Shown: positions 1 through 7,924 of the stretch, one piece after another
How the letters are laid out: each line of letters starts with the position of its first letter
Numbering within the stretch: the stretch's first letter is position 1
Source of the DNA: Cupriavidus taiwanensis
GTDB lineage: Bacteria; Pseudomonadota; Gammaproteobacteria; Burkholderiales; Burkholderiaceae
Reading direction: 5' to 3'
NCBI RefSeq assembly: GCF_900249755.1
Contig: NZ_LT976853.1
Location: forward strand, 3,150,756-3,214,755
DNA: 64,000 nt
Notes under the pieces: model-generated
What the model was told of the DNA's origin: nothing
Seen by the model: only the letters and a program-made list of their open reading frames with translations
Database searches by the model: none
Position numbers and translations under genes: made by a program

Positions 1-98
1 CCCATTGCGCATTCATTTCCGGCCTTGGCTTGTCCGGCGCCGGACCTCTGCCCGCTTCCACGACCAGCTATTGGTTCACCGCAGTTGCATCGCACGCA

Positions 99-464
99 TC
101 ACGCCGGCGGTATGCCTTTACCCATTTCATCTAGGACGTACGCGATCACTGCAGACAAGTCATCCAGCCTCAGCTCCGGCGTCGCCCCGGGCTTCAAGAG
201 ATACATCTGTACTTGCTCGTCAGCCGCCAATTGCGGTGCATCGGCACAAAGATAGAGAAGCTTCACGATATGCGGCGTTGATTGCAGCCCGATTCGTGCG
301 GCAAGGTCATACCCGGCCAGCATTCGACGGAGGACTTCTTCTTTACCTGGTTCTCGCAACAGTTCCGGCCGAAGACCCAGGAACTGTTCACAGACCGCAC
401 CGACAAAACTCCGAGCCTCCGCTTCCCGCAGCGCCTGCCATTGCGCTTCACTGAGCGTCAGCAT
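99..464 (-). CDS. Unknown protein in a T6SS cargo module
   Basis: A 121-residue, probably soluble, mostly helical protein that I do not recognise. No signal peptide, membrane segment or catalytic motif is visible. Its ATG lies inside the end of the DUF4123 gene (17 bp overlap), so the two are almost certainly co-translated, and both follow the PAAR gene. In such modules the gene after the DUF4123 adaptor is usually the effector, its immunity protein or a second accessory. At 121 aa this is small for an effector, so accessory or immunity is more likely (inference). The same reverse-strand frame stays open from its stop to the left edge with a Cys-rich reading but no clear start, so the true cargo gene may lie outside the window. 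Confidence 0.6.
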   Translation of the reverse strand: MLTLSEAQWQALREAEARSFVGAVCEQFLGLRPELLREPGKEEVLRRMLAGYDLAARIGLQSTPHIVKLLYLCADAPQLAADEQVQMYLLKPGATPELRLDDLSAVIAYVLDEMGKGIPPA

Positions 465-951
465 GCTGCCTCCCTATCCAGACTCTCACGCCCTTGTCGA
501 GGAAATGCCATTCATGGATATGACCAAAAAAATCCGCTCGCTGGTCACCCGCCATCAGCTGAAAAAGGCTCGCCAGCACGCGTGGATCCCAAAACCGCAA
601 GAGTGCAGTTCTTCCGTCGGGCAGCTTGATGTCGAGCCGCAATTGCAGGAGCTGTGAAAGTCCGGTGAGATTGGCCTCAGCGAAGAGCCAAGTTACGGCT
701 GGCGCGGTCTTCTCCAGTGCAATCAAGTCATGCAGCACCGCTTCAGTGACGTGCGCCGTGTCAACCAGCCAAGGGCCAGCGTGTGCCAGCGCATCATCCG
801 CCGTACCGGAGAACAAGGCCGCCACTACGCCGGGCACATGTTCAAGCTGGCAATGCCGATGCTGCTGATACACCGCGCCATCCACCAGGACGTACAGATT
901 CAGCGTTTGCATGCCTGCGCGGAGTTGGGCGTATCGATCGAGGATGCCCAT
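448..951 (-). CDS. DUF4123 domain protein (T6SS effector adaptor-like)
   Basis: A 167-residue protein with the DUF4123 pattern: an N-terminal strand reading LNLYVLVDGAVY, a central 'GPWLVD' segment, and a C-terminal 'RFWDPRVL' motif. In this family (Tap/TEC adaptors) the protein binds a specific toxin and helps load it on VgrG or PAAR at the tip of the type VI secretion tube, acting in the cytoplasm. It starts 2 nt after the PAAR stop and overlaps the next gene by 17 bp, forming a three-gene unit. The family call is fairly secure from the motifs. The partner toxin is not visible here. Confidence 0.8.
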   Translation of the reverse strand: MGILDRYAQLRAGMQTLNLYVLVDGAVYQQHRHCQLEHVPGVVAALFSGTADDALAHAGPWLVDTAHVTEAVLHDLIALEKTAPAVTWLFAEANLTGLSQLLQLRLDIKLPDGRTALLRFWDPRVLASLFQLMAGDQRADFFGHIHEWHFLDKGVRVWIGRQHADAQ

Positions 952-953
952 CG

Positions 954-1346
954 CTACCCTCTGACCACTGTTGCCGCACCTGTCATAGCCGCCTTCATCA
1001 GACAGTCGAGGCAGAGGCCAGAACCCGTAACAGCAGCGATCGCTGCCGGTTCAAAGTCGGCGACCGCTGGAGCCTCCATCTCGCTCGCCAACGTGGTGTC
1101 CTGGCTGGCTAGCAACCTGGCACCGCAGGCGGTGCGGTCCATATGCCTGGCGTAGGGAACACCATTGGGCGCAGTGATAATCCCGTTGCCTGCGAGGATC
1201 GGAAAGGTGCCCTTGCACTTGGGGCAGATCGTCATGTCCCCCGCACGTGCCATGGCGCGATTGCCGATGATGCTGGTGGCATCGCCGGTAATGACTGTCC
1301 CTCCGTGCGTTGTCCGGTCGCCAACGCAAATGAGTCCGGAGATCAC
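954..1346 (-). CDS. PAAR domain protein (T6SS spike tip)
   Basis: A 130-residue protein. Residues 1-90 follow the PAAR pattern, with the opening GDRTTHGGTVITGD and a Cys/His set (CPKC near 40-44, H, C near 68-74) that fits the metal site at the apex of the PAAR cone. The roughly 40-residue tail has a CLDC pair and a small Ala/Gly-rich hydrophobic end but no obvious toxin domain. PAAR proteins cap the VgrG trimer and carry effectors, here probably through the downstream DUF4123 adaptor. It is the first gene of the leftward unit. No T6SS structural gene or vgrG is visible in the window, so this is an orphan cargo module unless they lie further left. Confidence 0.8.
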   Translation of the reverse strand: MISGLICVGDRTTHGGTVITGDATSIIGNRAMARAGDMTICPKCKGTFPILAGNGIITAPNGVPYARHMDRTACGARLLASQDTTLASEMEAPAVADFEPAAIAAVTGSGLCLDCLMKAAMTGAATVVRG

Positions 1347-1542
1347 CCTAACCCCTCCACCTTCGTTATGCCCGAAAAAGCCGCCTGACTGCCGTTGAAT
1401 TCTTGCTCAAGGTAGTTGGCGCAAAGGGGTCATGGCAACAGACCAAATCCGCAAAGATATGCGTCTGTTTCTGCAACGGTGATGGAAACGGCTGCAGCCG
1501 GTCACCATAGGCGACCGCATGCGTGAGAGGCTAAGACCTGGG

Positions 1543-1836
1543 TCAAATGGTCACCGGCTCATCGAAGGCGCGGTGCCAGCTGTGGATCTCCACGCGCTCG
1601 CGTAGACCTTGCGTTCAAAATGGATCGGTTTGAACGAGGGCCTCTACCTCCGCGCGATCCGCAGCCCGAACAATCCAGAGCCCGCCAACCGCTCCTTCGT
1701 CAGGAACTTCGCGCAAAGAGCCCGCGATCAGGATCGTGTCGCCATGCAACGCCAGCCAATCGAGATGGGCTTGCAATAGGGAATTGCGCAGGGCGAGCTG
1801 GTCGGGCTTGTCGTGGAAGCGAACGGCGAAAATCAT
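1543..1836 (-). pseudogene. YciI-like protein with an in-frame TGA
   Basis: The N-terminal 73 codons read as a YciI-family protein (ferredoxin-like alpha+beta barrel; H at 'AHLDWLALHGD', then 'AGSLRE', 'GLWIV', 'DPF'). Translation stops at TGA (1615-1617) right after the conserved DPF. The same frame then continues for 23 codons with a convincing family C-terminus (TQGLRERVEIHSWHRAF) and stops at 1543. With one residue at the TGA the product would be 97 aa, the usual family length. In relatives DPF is typically followed by a hydrophobic residue, often Trp, so TGG to TGA is the simplest explanation. It is annotated as a nonsense-interrupted gene; readthrough or a sequencing error cannot be excluded. 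It is monocistronic, upstream of the LysR gene on the same strand. Confidence 0.7.
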
Positions 1837-1936
1837 GGTGTTGTTCCAGCCCCCGCAATGGCGGTGTCACGTTGAGTGGGATAGAAAGCAGCAGGCGAAA
1901 TTTCCGCGCACGGCGTGCTATGTATCGGTAATCGAA

Positions 1937-2905
1937 TCAGCGGACCATCCCCTGCTCCGCAACACCTCCACCCACCGAAAACAACTCCACTCTCTCTGCA
2001 TCAAATCGCCCGCACTCCGCCTTCAGCCACGTCGAAAACACGGCCGCGCGCCGATCATCAGCATTTCGAGTAAGCAGCATATAGCGCGCCGGCGCGCGAA
2101 CGTGCTTGCCAAAGACATTCACCAGCCGTCCGCTCCTGAGCTCGTCATAGACCAGCGCCGTACGCCCCATCGCCACCCCCTGGTGATTCAACGCCGCGCT
2201 GATGGCAAGGCTCGACAGATTGAATTGCGGCCCCTCCAGATGCGCGAGCCATTCCGGATGAAACGCCTCAAGCCATGTGCGCCATTCCACGAACTCGGCC
2301 GCGCCGATCCAAGCCGATGCGTCATGCAGCAACACGACGCCGTCGAGCGAAGCCCCGTCAGATAGCCCGGGATGCTGGGCGAGGTACTCGGGCGTGGCTA
2401 CCGGAATCAGGTACTCATCCAGCAAGACGTCGGCATGCAGCTGGCTGTAGTGAACCGGGTCGTAACGCACCGCCACGTCAATGTCTTCCGCATCCATCGA
2501 TTGCCGGTCCAGGGCCTGGAACTCGGCCTTCAGGCGCACGGACACATCCGGCTGATCGCGGTGGAACTCAGTCAGGCGCGGCATCAGCCATTGCAGCGCA
2601 AAAGACGGCAGGCAATTGACCTGCAACGGGGCGTTTGGCAGGCCGAGTTTCTGAATCGTCTGCTGGATGTCGTGCAGTGCGCGCGTGGTCGTCTCGAACA
2701 GCGCCTCACCCTTTGGCGTCAGCTTCAGGTTGCGCGGCTGGCGCACGAAAAGCACGTAGCCGAGGCGGTCTTCCAGATGGCGGATCTGCTGGCTCACCGC
2801 GCTCTGGGTAAGGCTCAGCGATTCGGCCGCCTTGGTGAAGCTCAGCAAGCGCCCCGCGGCTTCGAAACACCGCAGCGCCCCGAGGACAGAGGAGTCGAGC
2901 TGCAT
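1937..2905 (-). CDS. LysR-family regulator, GcvA-like
   Basis: A 322-residue LysR-type transcriptional regulator. The N-terminal winged HTH (about residues 7-66) reads ALRCFEAAGRLLSFTKAAE then LTQSAVSQQIRHLEDRLG. A periplasmic-binding-protein-like effector domain follows from about 92, opening with 'LQVNCLPSFALQWLMPRL', which is typical of the GcvA branch. It is divergent from the dsdA operon with only about 100 bp between the start codons, and an ATTAG-N5-CTAAT repeat sits just ahead of its own ATG. Control of the dsdA-MFS-M81 operon and autoregulation are therefore the likely roles; D-serine or a related compound as co-inducer is inference. It is not named dsdC, since the operon content differs from the enteric one. 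Confidence 0.85.
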   Translation of the reverse strand: MQLDSSVLGALRCFEAAGRLLSFTKAAESLSLTQSAVSQQIRHLEDRLGYVLFVRQPRNLKLTPKGEALFETTTRALHDIQQTIQKLGLPNAPLQVNCLPSFALQWLMPRLTEFHRDQPDVSVRLKAEFQALDRQSMDAEDIDVAVRYDPVHYSQLHADVLLDEYLIPVATPEYLAQHPGLSDGASLDGVVLLHDASAWIGAAEFVEWRTWLEAFHPEWLAHLEGPQFNLSSLAISAALNHQGVAMGRTALVYDELRSGRLVNVFGKHVRAPARYMLLTRNADDRRAAVFSTWLKAECGRFDAERVELFSVGGGVAEQGMVR

Positions 2906-2909
2906 TCGT

Positions 2910-2924
2910 ATTAGCTTGACTAAT
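2910..2924. promoter_or_regulatory. ATTAG-N5-CTAAT operator of the LysR regulator
   Basis: A perfect 5 bp inverted repeat, ATTAG CTTGA CTAAT, lies in the intergenic gap between the divergent lysR and dsdA starts, 5 bp upstream of the lysR ATG. CTAAT is the core described for E. coli GcvA sites, and the neighbouring regulator is GcvA-like, so site and protein support each other. A GTTAG half-site follows at 2931-2935. Binding is inferred, not shown. Confidence 0.55.
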
Positions 2925-3009
2925 GCATGCGTTAGAAATGATCGCTATTTTTGCACGATTGCAGCGCCTACGATCACGGCTTGTCAGCAATTCCCTGGAG
3001 ACTGGCGTG

Positions 3010-4350
3010 ATGGCGTCCCTGCCGCTCAACCCTGAACTATTAGCAAGACTGCAATCGAAACAGCCGCTGCTCTGGCTGAATCCGAAACAAGGGCAACCCT
3101 TGCCGGCTTCCGCCCCCTCGGCAGATCTGATCGCATCGGCCGAGGCGCGTCTTGCGCGCTGTGCACCGCTTATGGCGACGCTGTTTTCCGAACTGGCGCC
3201 AAGCCACGGGCAAGTGGAATCGCAGCTGATGCCAGCCACAGCGCTTCAGCACGCGATCGTCGGCAACGATGGCGGCGACGGGGCATGGTTTATCAAGCGT
3301 GACGACCAACTGCCGATTGCCGGCTCCATCAAGGCGCGCGGCGGCTTTCATGAAGTGCTGGCGATTGCCGAATCCATCGCGATCGAGCATGGCATCCTCG
3401 ACCCGGACGGTGATCGCCGCGTGCTGGCGACCGCGGCGGCGCGCGCGCTGTTCTCGCAATACTCGGTGACGGTCGGCAGCACCGGCAACCTCGGCTTGAG
3501 CATCGGCGTGATGGCGGCGGCGCTCGGATTCGATGCGGTGGTGCATATGTCCGCGGACGCCAAGGCGTGGAAAAAGGACCGCCTGCGCCAACGCGGCGTG
3601 CGCGTCGTGGAGCATGAAGGCGACTATGCGGAAGCGGTGGCGGCAGGCCGGCAGCAGGCGCTGGCGGCGCCGCGCTGCCATTTTGTCGATGACGAGCGCT
3701 CCGCCATGCTCTTCTTCGGATATGCCGCCGCGGCACGCCACCTGTCGCGCCAACTGGCCGAAGCCGGCCGCGTTGTCGATGCCGCGCATCCGCTCTTCGT
3801 CTATCTGCCGTGCGGTGTCGGCGGCGCGCCCGGCGGCATTACTTACGGGCTGAAAGCACTGTTCGGCGAACATGTGCATTGCTTCTTTGCCGAGCCCGTG
3901 GCCTCGCCTTGCATGCTGGTGCAGTTGGCATCGGGCACGGACGCTCCCGTATCCGTCTACGACATCGGCCTGGATAACCGGACCGATGCCGATGGCCTGG
4001 CGGTCGGCCAGGCATCCCATCTGGTCAGTCCGTTGATGGCATCCCAGCTTGCGGGCGTATTCACCGTCGCCGACGATCAGCTCTACGTTCAGTTGCTCGC
4101 GCTCAAGACTTCGATGGGCGTGGAAGTCGAGCCGTCAGCGGCGGCCGGCATCGGAGGCCCGGGCTGGTTGCTTGGCTCGCATGAAGGCCAGGCGTATGTG
4201 CGCGATCACGGACTGGACATGCGCAACGCCACGCATGTGATCTGGGCCACCGGCGGCTCGCTGGTGCCGCCCGCGGAGCTTCGCCGGTTCCAGGACTACG
4301 CCGCAACGCTGGCCGGCCAGGCATGCGGCGCGATGCAGCCGGCAGCCTGA
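3010..4350 (+). CDS. dsdA: D-serine dehydratase (D-serine ammonia-lyase)
   Basis: A PLP enzyme converting D-serine to pyruvate and ammonia. The Schiff-base lysine is in '[15 protein letters not shown]', the phosphate-binding loop appears as '[11 protein letters not shown]', and '[11 protein letters not shown]' is the second glycine-rich loop; all match DsdA of fold type II. With the ATG at 3010, preceded by GGAG at 2997-3000, the protein is 446 aa, close to the usual DsdA length. An upstream ATG at 2923 would add 29 residues but would overlap the operator. It is the first gene of an operon with an MFS transporter (42 bp gap) and an M81 protein, divergent from a LysR regulator. The likely role is use or detoxification of imported D-serine. 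Confidence 0.92.
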   Translation: MASLPLNPELLARLQSKQPLLWLNPKQGQPLPASAPSADLIASAEARLARCAPLMATLFSELAPSHGQVESQLMPATALQHAIVGNDGGDGAWFIKRDDQLPIAGSIKARGGFHEVLAIAESIAIEHGILDPDGDRRVLATAAARALFSQYSVTVGSTGNLGLSIGVMAAALGFDAVVHMSADAKAWKKDRLRQRGVRVVEHEGDYAEAVAAGRQQALAAPRCHFVDDERSAMLFFGYAAAARHLSRQLAEAGRVVDAAHPLFVYLPCGVGGAPGGITYGLKALFGEHVHCFFAEPVASPCMLVQLASGTDAPVSVYDIGLDNRTDADGLAVGQASHLVSPLMASQLAGVFTVADDQLYVQLLALKTSMGVEVEPSAAAGIGGPGWLLGSHEGQAYVRDHGLDMRNATHVIWATGGSLVPPAELRRFQDYAATLAGQACGAMQPAA

Positions 4351-4392
4351 CCCTTTCGTCGTCGCCCCCAAAACAACACAAGGAGACATTTC

Positions 4393-5712
4393 ATGGAGAA
4401 GCACGCCACGCTTTCGCCCGATATTGAGGGGCGGCCCGACACCTACGCATTTGAAGACGCCACCTACCGCAAGGTCGCCCTGCGCTTCATCCCGTTCCTG
4501 ATGCTGTGCTACGTCGTCGCGTATCTCGATCGCGTGAATATCGGCATCGCCAAGCTCAATATGCTGGCCGACCTGCAATTCAGCGAGGCGGCCTATGGAC
4601 TCGGCGCAGGACTGTTCTTTATCGGCTATATGCTGTTCGAGGTACCGAGCAACCTCATCATGCATCGTGTCGGCGCGCGACGCTGGATTGCCCGCATCAT
4701 GATCTCCTGGGGCCTGCTCTCGGGAGTCATGGCATTTGTCACGACGCCGTGGCAGTTCTATACGGTACGCTTCCTACTCGGCGTCGCCGAAGCCGGCTTC
4801 TACCCCGGCGTCATCCTCTATCTGACGTACTGGTTTCCGAATCGCCGCCGCGCCAAGGTCACGGCCATATTCCAGGCGGGCATTCCCATCGCCGGCTTGC
4901 TCGGCAGCCCTTTGTCGGGCTGGATCCTGGAGCGCTTTCACCAGGTCGGCGGCCACGCCGGCTGGCAATGGGTGTTTGTGCTCGAAGCCCTGCCGACGCT
5001 GCCGCTGGCCATCGGCGTGCTGTGGATCCTGACGGATCGCGTCACGGACGCCAAATGGCTGACACCGGCGCAACGCCAGTTGATCGAGAACGATATCGCG
5101 CAGGACGATCATGGCCGGGAACACATGCCGCTGACCGGCATTCTGCGGGACATGCGGATTTGCAAGATTATCCTGATGACGTTTCCCGCGATGATGGCGT
5201 TGTACACGCTCGGCTTTTACCTGCCCACGCTGATCAAGGACGCTGGGGCGGTCAGTGGCGTACAGATCGGCCTGCTTAGCGCAATCCCATATTGCGTGGC
5301 CGTGGTCGCCATGGTGCTGGTGGGGCGGAGTTCGGATCGGCATCGGGAGCGACGCTGGCACCTTGCCGGCATCATGCTGGTGGGCGCCTTCGGGCTGGTG
5401 GCAAGCGTGTTCGCGGAACAGAATCTCGTACTCGCCGTGATCTCGTTGTCGATCGCTGCGGCGGGGATCATCAGTTTCTCGCCGATCATGTGGACGTTGC
5501 CGACGGCATTCCTCGGCGGCGCGACGGCAGCGGCATGCATCGGCGCGATCAACAGCCTGGCGAACCTTGGCGGCTTTGTCAGCCCGTACCTGATCGGCTG
5601 GATTCGCGACACATACCACAGCACCGCGCCGGCCATCTTTATCATCGCCGGCGCGCTTGTCGCCGGCGCACTGGTCGCTCTGAGCTTTGATCCAAAAAAG
5701 GTCAATCGCTGA
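4393..5712 (+). CDS. MFS transporter, ACS family
   Basis: A 439-residue inner-membrane carrier with 12 predicted segments in the major facilitator pattern. The anion:cation symporter (ACS) signature is clear: 'YLDRVNIGIAKLNM' after helix 1, 'FEVPSNLIMHRVGARRWIAR' between helices 2 and 3, and 'GVAEAGFYPGVILYLTYWFP' in helix 4-5. Such proteins import organic anions (glucarate, tartrate, phthalate, allantoate and similar) with protons. From its place between dsdA and an M81 amidohydrolase-like gene, the substrate may be D-serine or a small D-serine-containing or amide compound (inference). AGGAGA at 4380-4385 precedes the ATG. Confidence 0.85.
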   Translation: MEKHATLSPDIEGRPDTYAFEDATYRKVALRFIPFLMLCYVVAYLDRVNIGIAKLNMLADLQFSEAAYGLGAGLFFIGYMLFEVPSNLIMHRVGARRWIARIMISWGLLSGVMAFVTTPWQFYTVRFLLGVAEAGFYPGVILYLTYWFPNRRRAKVTAIFQAGIPIAGLLGSPLSGWILERFHQVGGHAGWQWVFVLEALPTLPLAIGVLWILTDRVTDAKWLTPAQRQLIENDIAQDDHGREHMPLTGILRDMRICKIILMTFPAMMALYTLGFYLPTLIKDAGAVSGVQIGLLSAIPYCVAVVAMVLVGRSSDRHRERRWHLAGIMLVGAFGLVASVFAEQNLVLAVISLSIAAAGIISFSPIMWTLPTAFLGGATAAACIGAINSLANLGGFVSPYLIGWIRDTYHSTAPAIFIIAGALVAGALVALSFDPKKVNR

Positions 5713-5746
5713 TCGCACGCAGACCATACCTTCCGGAGGCATTCCC

Positions 5747-7270
5747 GTGACTTCAGACCCATTGCCCGTCCGCCTCGCCGTTGCCGGACTTATCCACGAG
5801 ACCAACACATACGCCGCCGAATTCGCGGGCATGACGCCACTGCGCGCGTTCGAGCAGTATCGGGGCGATGAAATCCTGGCGGCGTTCGACAAATCGAATC
5901 ATCAGGTGGGCGGCTTTATCGAAGGCGCGCGCAGGACCGGCGCCACGCTCATCCCCACTTATGTCGGGCAGGCGACGCCGTCTGGCACCATCGAAGCCGG
6001 CGCGTATGCCGCCATGAAGCAAGCCATCCTCGAAGGCATTCGCGCTACGCTGCCGATTGACGGCGTGCTACTGGCCCTGCATGGCGCCGGTGTGGCCGAC
6101 GGCACTGAAGACGTCGAAGGCGATCTGGCGCTTGCCGTGCGTGCGCTGGTCGGGCCGGGCGTCCCGATTGCCGCGGTCTACGATTTGCACGGCAATTTGA
6201 CGGACGCGATGCGCGGCGCTTGCGACCTGACGTTGCCGTGCAAGCTGTATCCGCATACCGACTTCCACGACCGGGGCGTCGAAGCCGTTGAGTTGCTGCT
6301 TGAGATGGTTCGGGGAAGGCTCAAACCGGTCACTGCAATGCGGCGCCTGCCGATGCTGCCGTATATCGTGACGACACAAGAAGGGTTCATCCCGGCGGAA
6401 GTCAATGCCGTTTGCCGGATGCTGGCCACACAGCCGGGCGTGATCGACTGCTCGTGGTTCCACGGGTTTCCCTACGCGGATATCGCGGCGCCCTGCCCGG
6501 CGGTTGTGTGCACCACAAACGGAAATGCGGCGCTGGCGCAGCGTTGCGTCGATGAGGTTGCGCAATGGATCTGGTCGCATCGTGAGGCGTTTCGTCCGGC
6601 GTTTCCGTCGCCTGCGCAGGGCGTCGCTCTTGCCCTGTCAGCAGTAGAGGGGCCTGTCGTTGTCAACGAGTACGCAGACAACCCGGGCGGCGGTACGCCC
6701 GGAGATGGCACGCATTTGCTGCGGGCGTTACTGGAGGCTAATCCGCCTGCCGGGACGTGCTGTTTCGCGTCTATTAACGATGCTGCCGTGGTTGCCCAAG
6801 CACAGCGTGCGGGTGTCGGCACGACGATCAGGGTTTCGCTGGGTGGCAAGCAAGGCCGGTTCCAGGGGGCGCCGATCGAGGCCGATGCTTATGTGAAATG
6901 CATCACGGACGGGCGATTCGTAAATCGCCCCGGGGCGATGTTTGAAGGGGTTCGCTTTGACCTGGGGGCGATGTGTCGGCTGATCATCAACGGTGTCGAT
7001 GTCATCGTGGCTTCGCGTGCGGAGCAGATCTATGATGTCGAGCCGTTTGCGATGCATGGGGTGGATGTCACCGGGTACAAGGTCATTGCGATCAAGGGGG
7101 CCAATCACTTCCGTGCGGGATATCGGACGGTGGCTAAGCAGATCATTTCTGTCGACAGTGTAGGCTTGAGTACGGCGGCGATTGCGTCGTTTCCGAGAGA
7201 AAGGCTTGTTGGGGAGTTTTGGCCTTTGTCGGACGAAGTACGGTTTGATGGCGGTGTCGATGGCGCATGA
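5747..7270 (+). CDS. M81 family (MlrC-like) metallohydrolase
   Basis: A 507-residue protein of peptidase family M81/DUF1485, named after MlrC of microcystin breakdown. Family marks visible are 'HETNTYAAEFAGMTPL' near the N-terminus, 'YDLHGNLTDAM', 'YPHTDFHDRG' (likely zinc ligands), 'DNPGGGTPGDGT' and 'KGANHFRAGY' near the C-terminus. The start is taken as GTG 5747 because GGAGG lies at 5734-5738; the longer ATG form from 5687 would overlap the MFS gene. Members are thought to cleave small peptides or amides. Here it may release D-serine from a transported amide or peptide (inference from the operon). A 61 bp fragment of a close relative lies at 9013-9073. Confidence 0.85.
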   Translation: MTSDPLPVRLAVAGLIHETNTYAAEFAGMTPLRAFEQYRGDEILAAFDKSNHQVGGFIEGARRTGATLIPTYVGQATPSGTIEAGAYAAMKQAILEGIRATLPIDGVLLALHGAGVADGTEDVEGDLALAVRALVGPGVPIAAVYDLHGNLTDAMRGACDLTLPCKLYPHTDFHDRGVEAVELLLEMVRGRLKPVTAMRRLPMLPYIVTTQEGFIPAEVNAVCRMLATQPGVIDCSWFHGFPYADIAAPCPAVVCTTNGNAALAQRCVDEVAQWIWSHREAFRPAFPSPAQGVALALSAVEGPVVVNEYADNPGGGTPGDGTHLLRALLEANPPAGTCCFASINDAAVVAQAQRAGVGTTIRVSLGGKQGRFQGAPIEADAYVKCITDGRFVNRPGAMFEGVRFDLGAMCRLIINGVDVIVASRAEQIYDVEPFAMHGVDVTGYKVIAIKGANHFRAGYRTVAKQIISVDSVGLSTAAIASFPRERLVGEFWPLSDEVRFDGGVDGA

Positions 7271-7412
7271 CGGCGGAGGCCAACGCTGGCGAGGAATGCG
7301 CACAGGTCTATTTCCGATCTTGATCTTGAAACACGTCCGTCCCCTTTCGTCGTATGGGACGTGCACTTATCGGTGGTCGCTGGCGGAGGGGTTGTTCTTT
7401 AGCCTAGGCAAC

Positions 7413-7611
7413 GGTGCTGAACACACCTCTTACAGCGACTCAGCCACGCTCGACAGTCGTGGTTCTTTGCGTCCATAGCTCTCGCTATGGCCGGGTAACG
7501 CGCAGTCATACAAGACCCGCAAGGGGAAAACTGCGGGCCGTCTGTGAGCGGTGTTCAAGTGCCTGGCCGCCCTATGAACAGGGCGAAGTAACAATCTCAC
7601 AGGAGTTGGCT
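7413..7611 (+). promoter_or_regulatory. Structured leader of symE-like gene, copy A
   Basis: A 199 bp block ending at the symE-like start codon. It matches the block at 11427-11627 in order and spacing. Shared parts: GGTGCTGAACACACCTCT at the 5' end; a hairpin with CCCGC/GCGGG arms and a 12-nt purine-rich loop (7516-7537); GCGGTGTTCAAGT (7549-7561); and a CGCCCT/AGGGCG hairpin (7568-7585). GTGTTCA (7551-7557) could pair with TGAACAC at 7418-7424 or in part with TGAACA at 7575-7580, which are mutually exclusive. Copy A also has a CCATAGC/GCTATGG hairpin. It is likely an untranslated RNA leader or an antitoxin RNA locus; function is not shown. Confidence 0.6.
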
Positions 7612-7827
7612 ATGGCGAAACGATCTCCTGGTGCGCAGGTACGCACCATCAAGACTGGACGCACTTTTTACCCGGTTGCTGCGGGCAGCAATAATAGATT
7701 TTCTGAGCTACGGGCAATCCCTTGGATTCGATTGCGTGGTATTTGGCTGGAGAAGGCTGGCTTCAGCGTTGGACAGCTACTGAAAGTTGAGGTAGGCCAC
7801 AAGAAGGTCGTGATTTCGGTAGAGTGA
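7612..7827 (+). CDS. SymE-like toxin, copy A
   Basis: A 71-residue protein whose C-terminal half carries the SymE signature IPWIRLRGIWLEKAGF followed by 'VGQLLKVEV' and a final strand, matching the AbrB-like fold of SymE. E. coli SymE is an SOS-induced toxin repressed by the antisense RNA SymR. The start is ATG 7612 with AGGAG at 7601-7605; the frame is open upstream, but that part is the structured leader. It shares about 45 of 71 residues with the copy at 11628. It stands alone, downstream of the M81 operon. No LexA box was recognised, so the regulation may differ from E. coli. Confidence 0.8.
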   Translation: MAKRSPGAQVRTIKTGRTFYPVAAGSNNRFSELRAIPWIRLRGIWLEKAGFSVGQLLKVEVGHKKVVISVE

Positions 7828-7856
7828 GACGGGCTGCGAGGTCGGTGGGACGGAAC

Positions 7857-7886
7857 GGCTCCTACCGGGGCCTGTCAGTTTTTTTT
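7857..7886 (+). terminator. Weak terminator-like hairpin after symE copy A
   Basis: GGCTCC-TACC-GGGGCC (one T-G pair) is followed, after 6 nt, by eight T's (7879-7886). The gap between stem and T run is longer than ideal, so efficiency may be modest. It separates the SymE-like gene from the gene at 7925. Confidence 0.45.
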
Positions 7887-7924
7887 GTGTGCAGGGCAGG
7901 TAATGGCTCACCGCTAATTCGACG

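Noticed and set aside
2923..3009. Longer DsdA start at 2923
   Set aside because: It would place the start inside the regulator-binding region and add 29 residues beyond usual DsdA length; ATG 3010 has a GGAG site.
7414..7611. N-terminal extension of the SymE-like protein (66 extra codons)
   Set aside because: The open frame overlaps the conserved leader hairpins, while ATG 7612 has a good AGGAG site and copy B starts at the same place.
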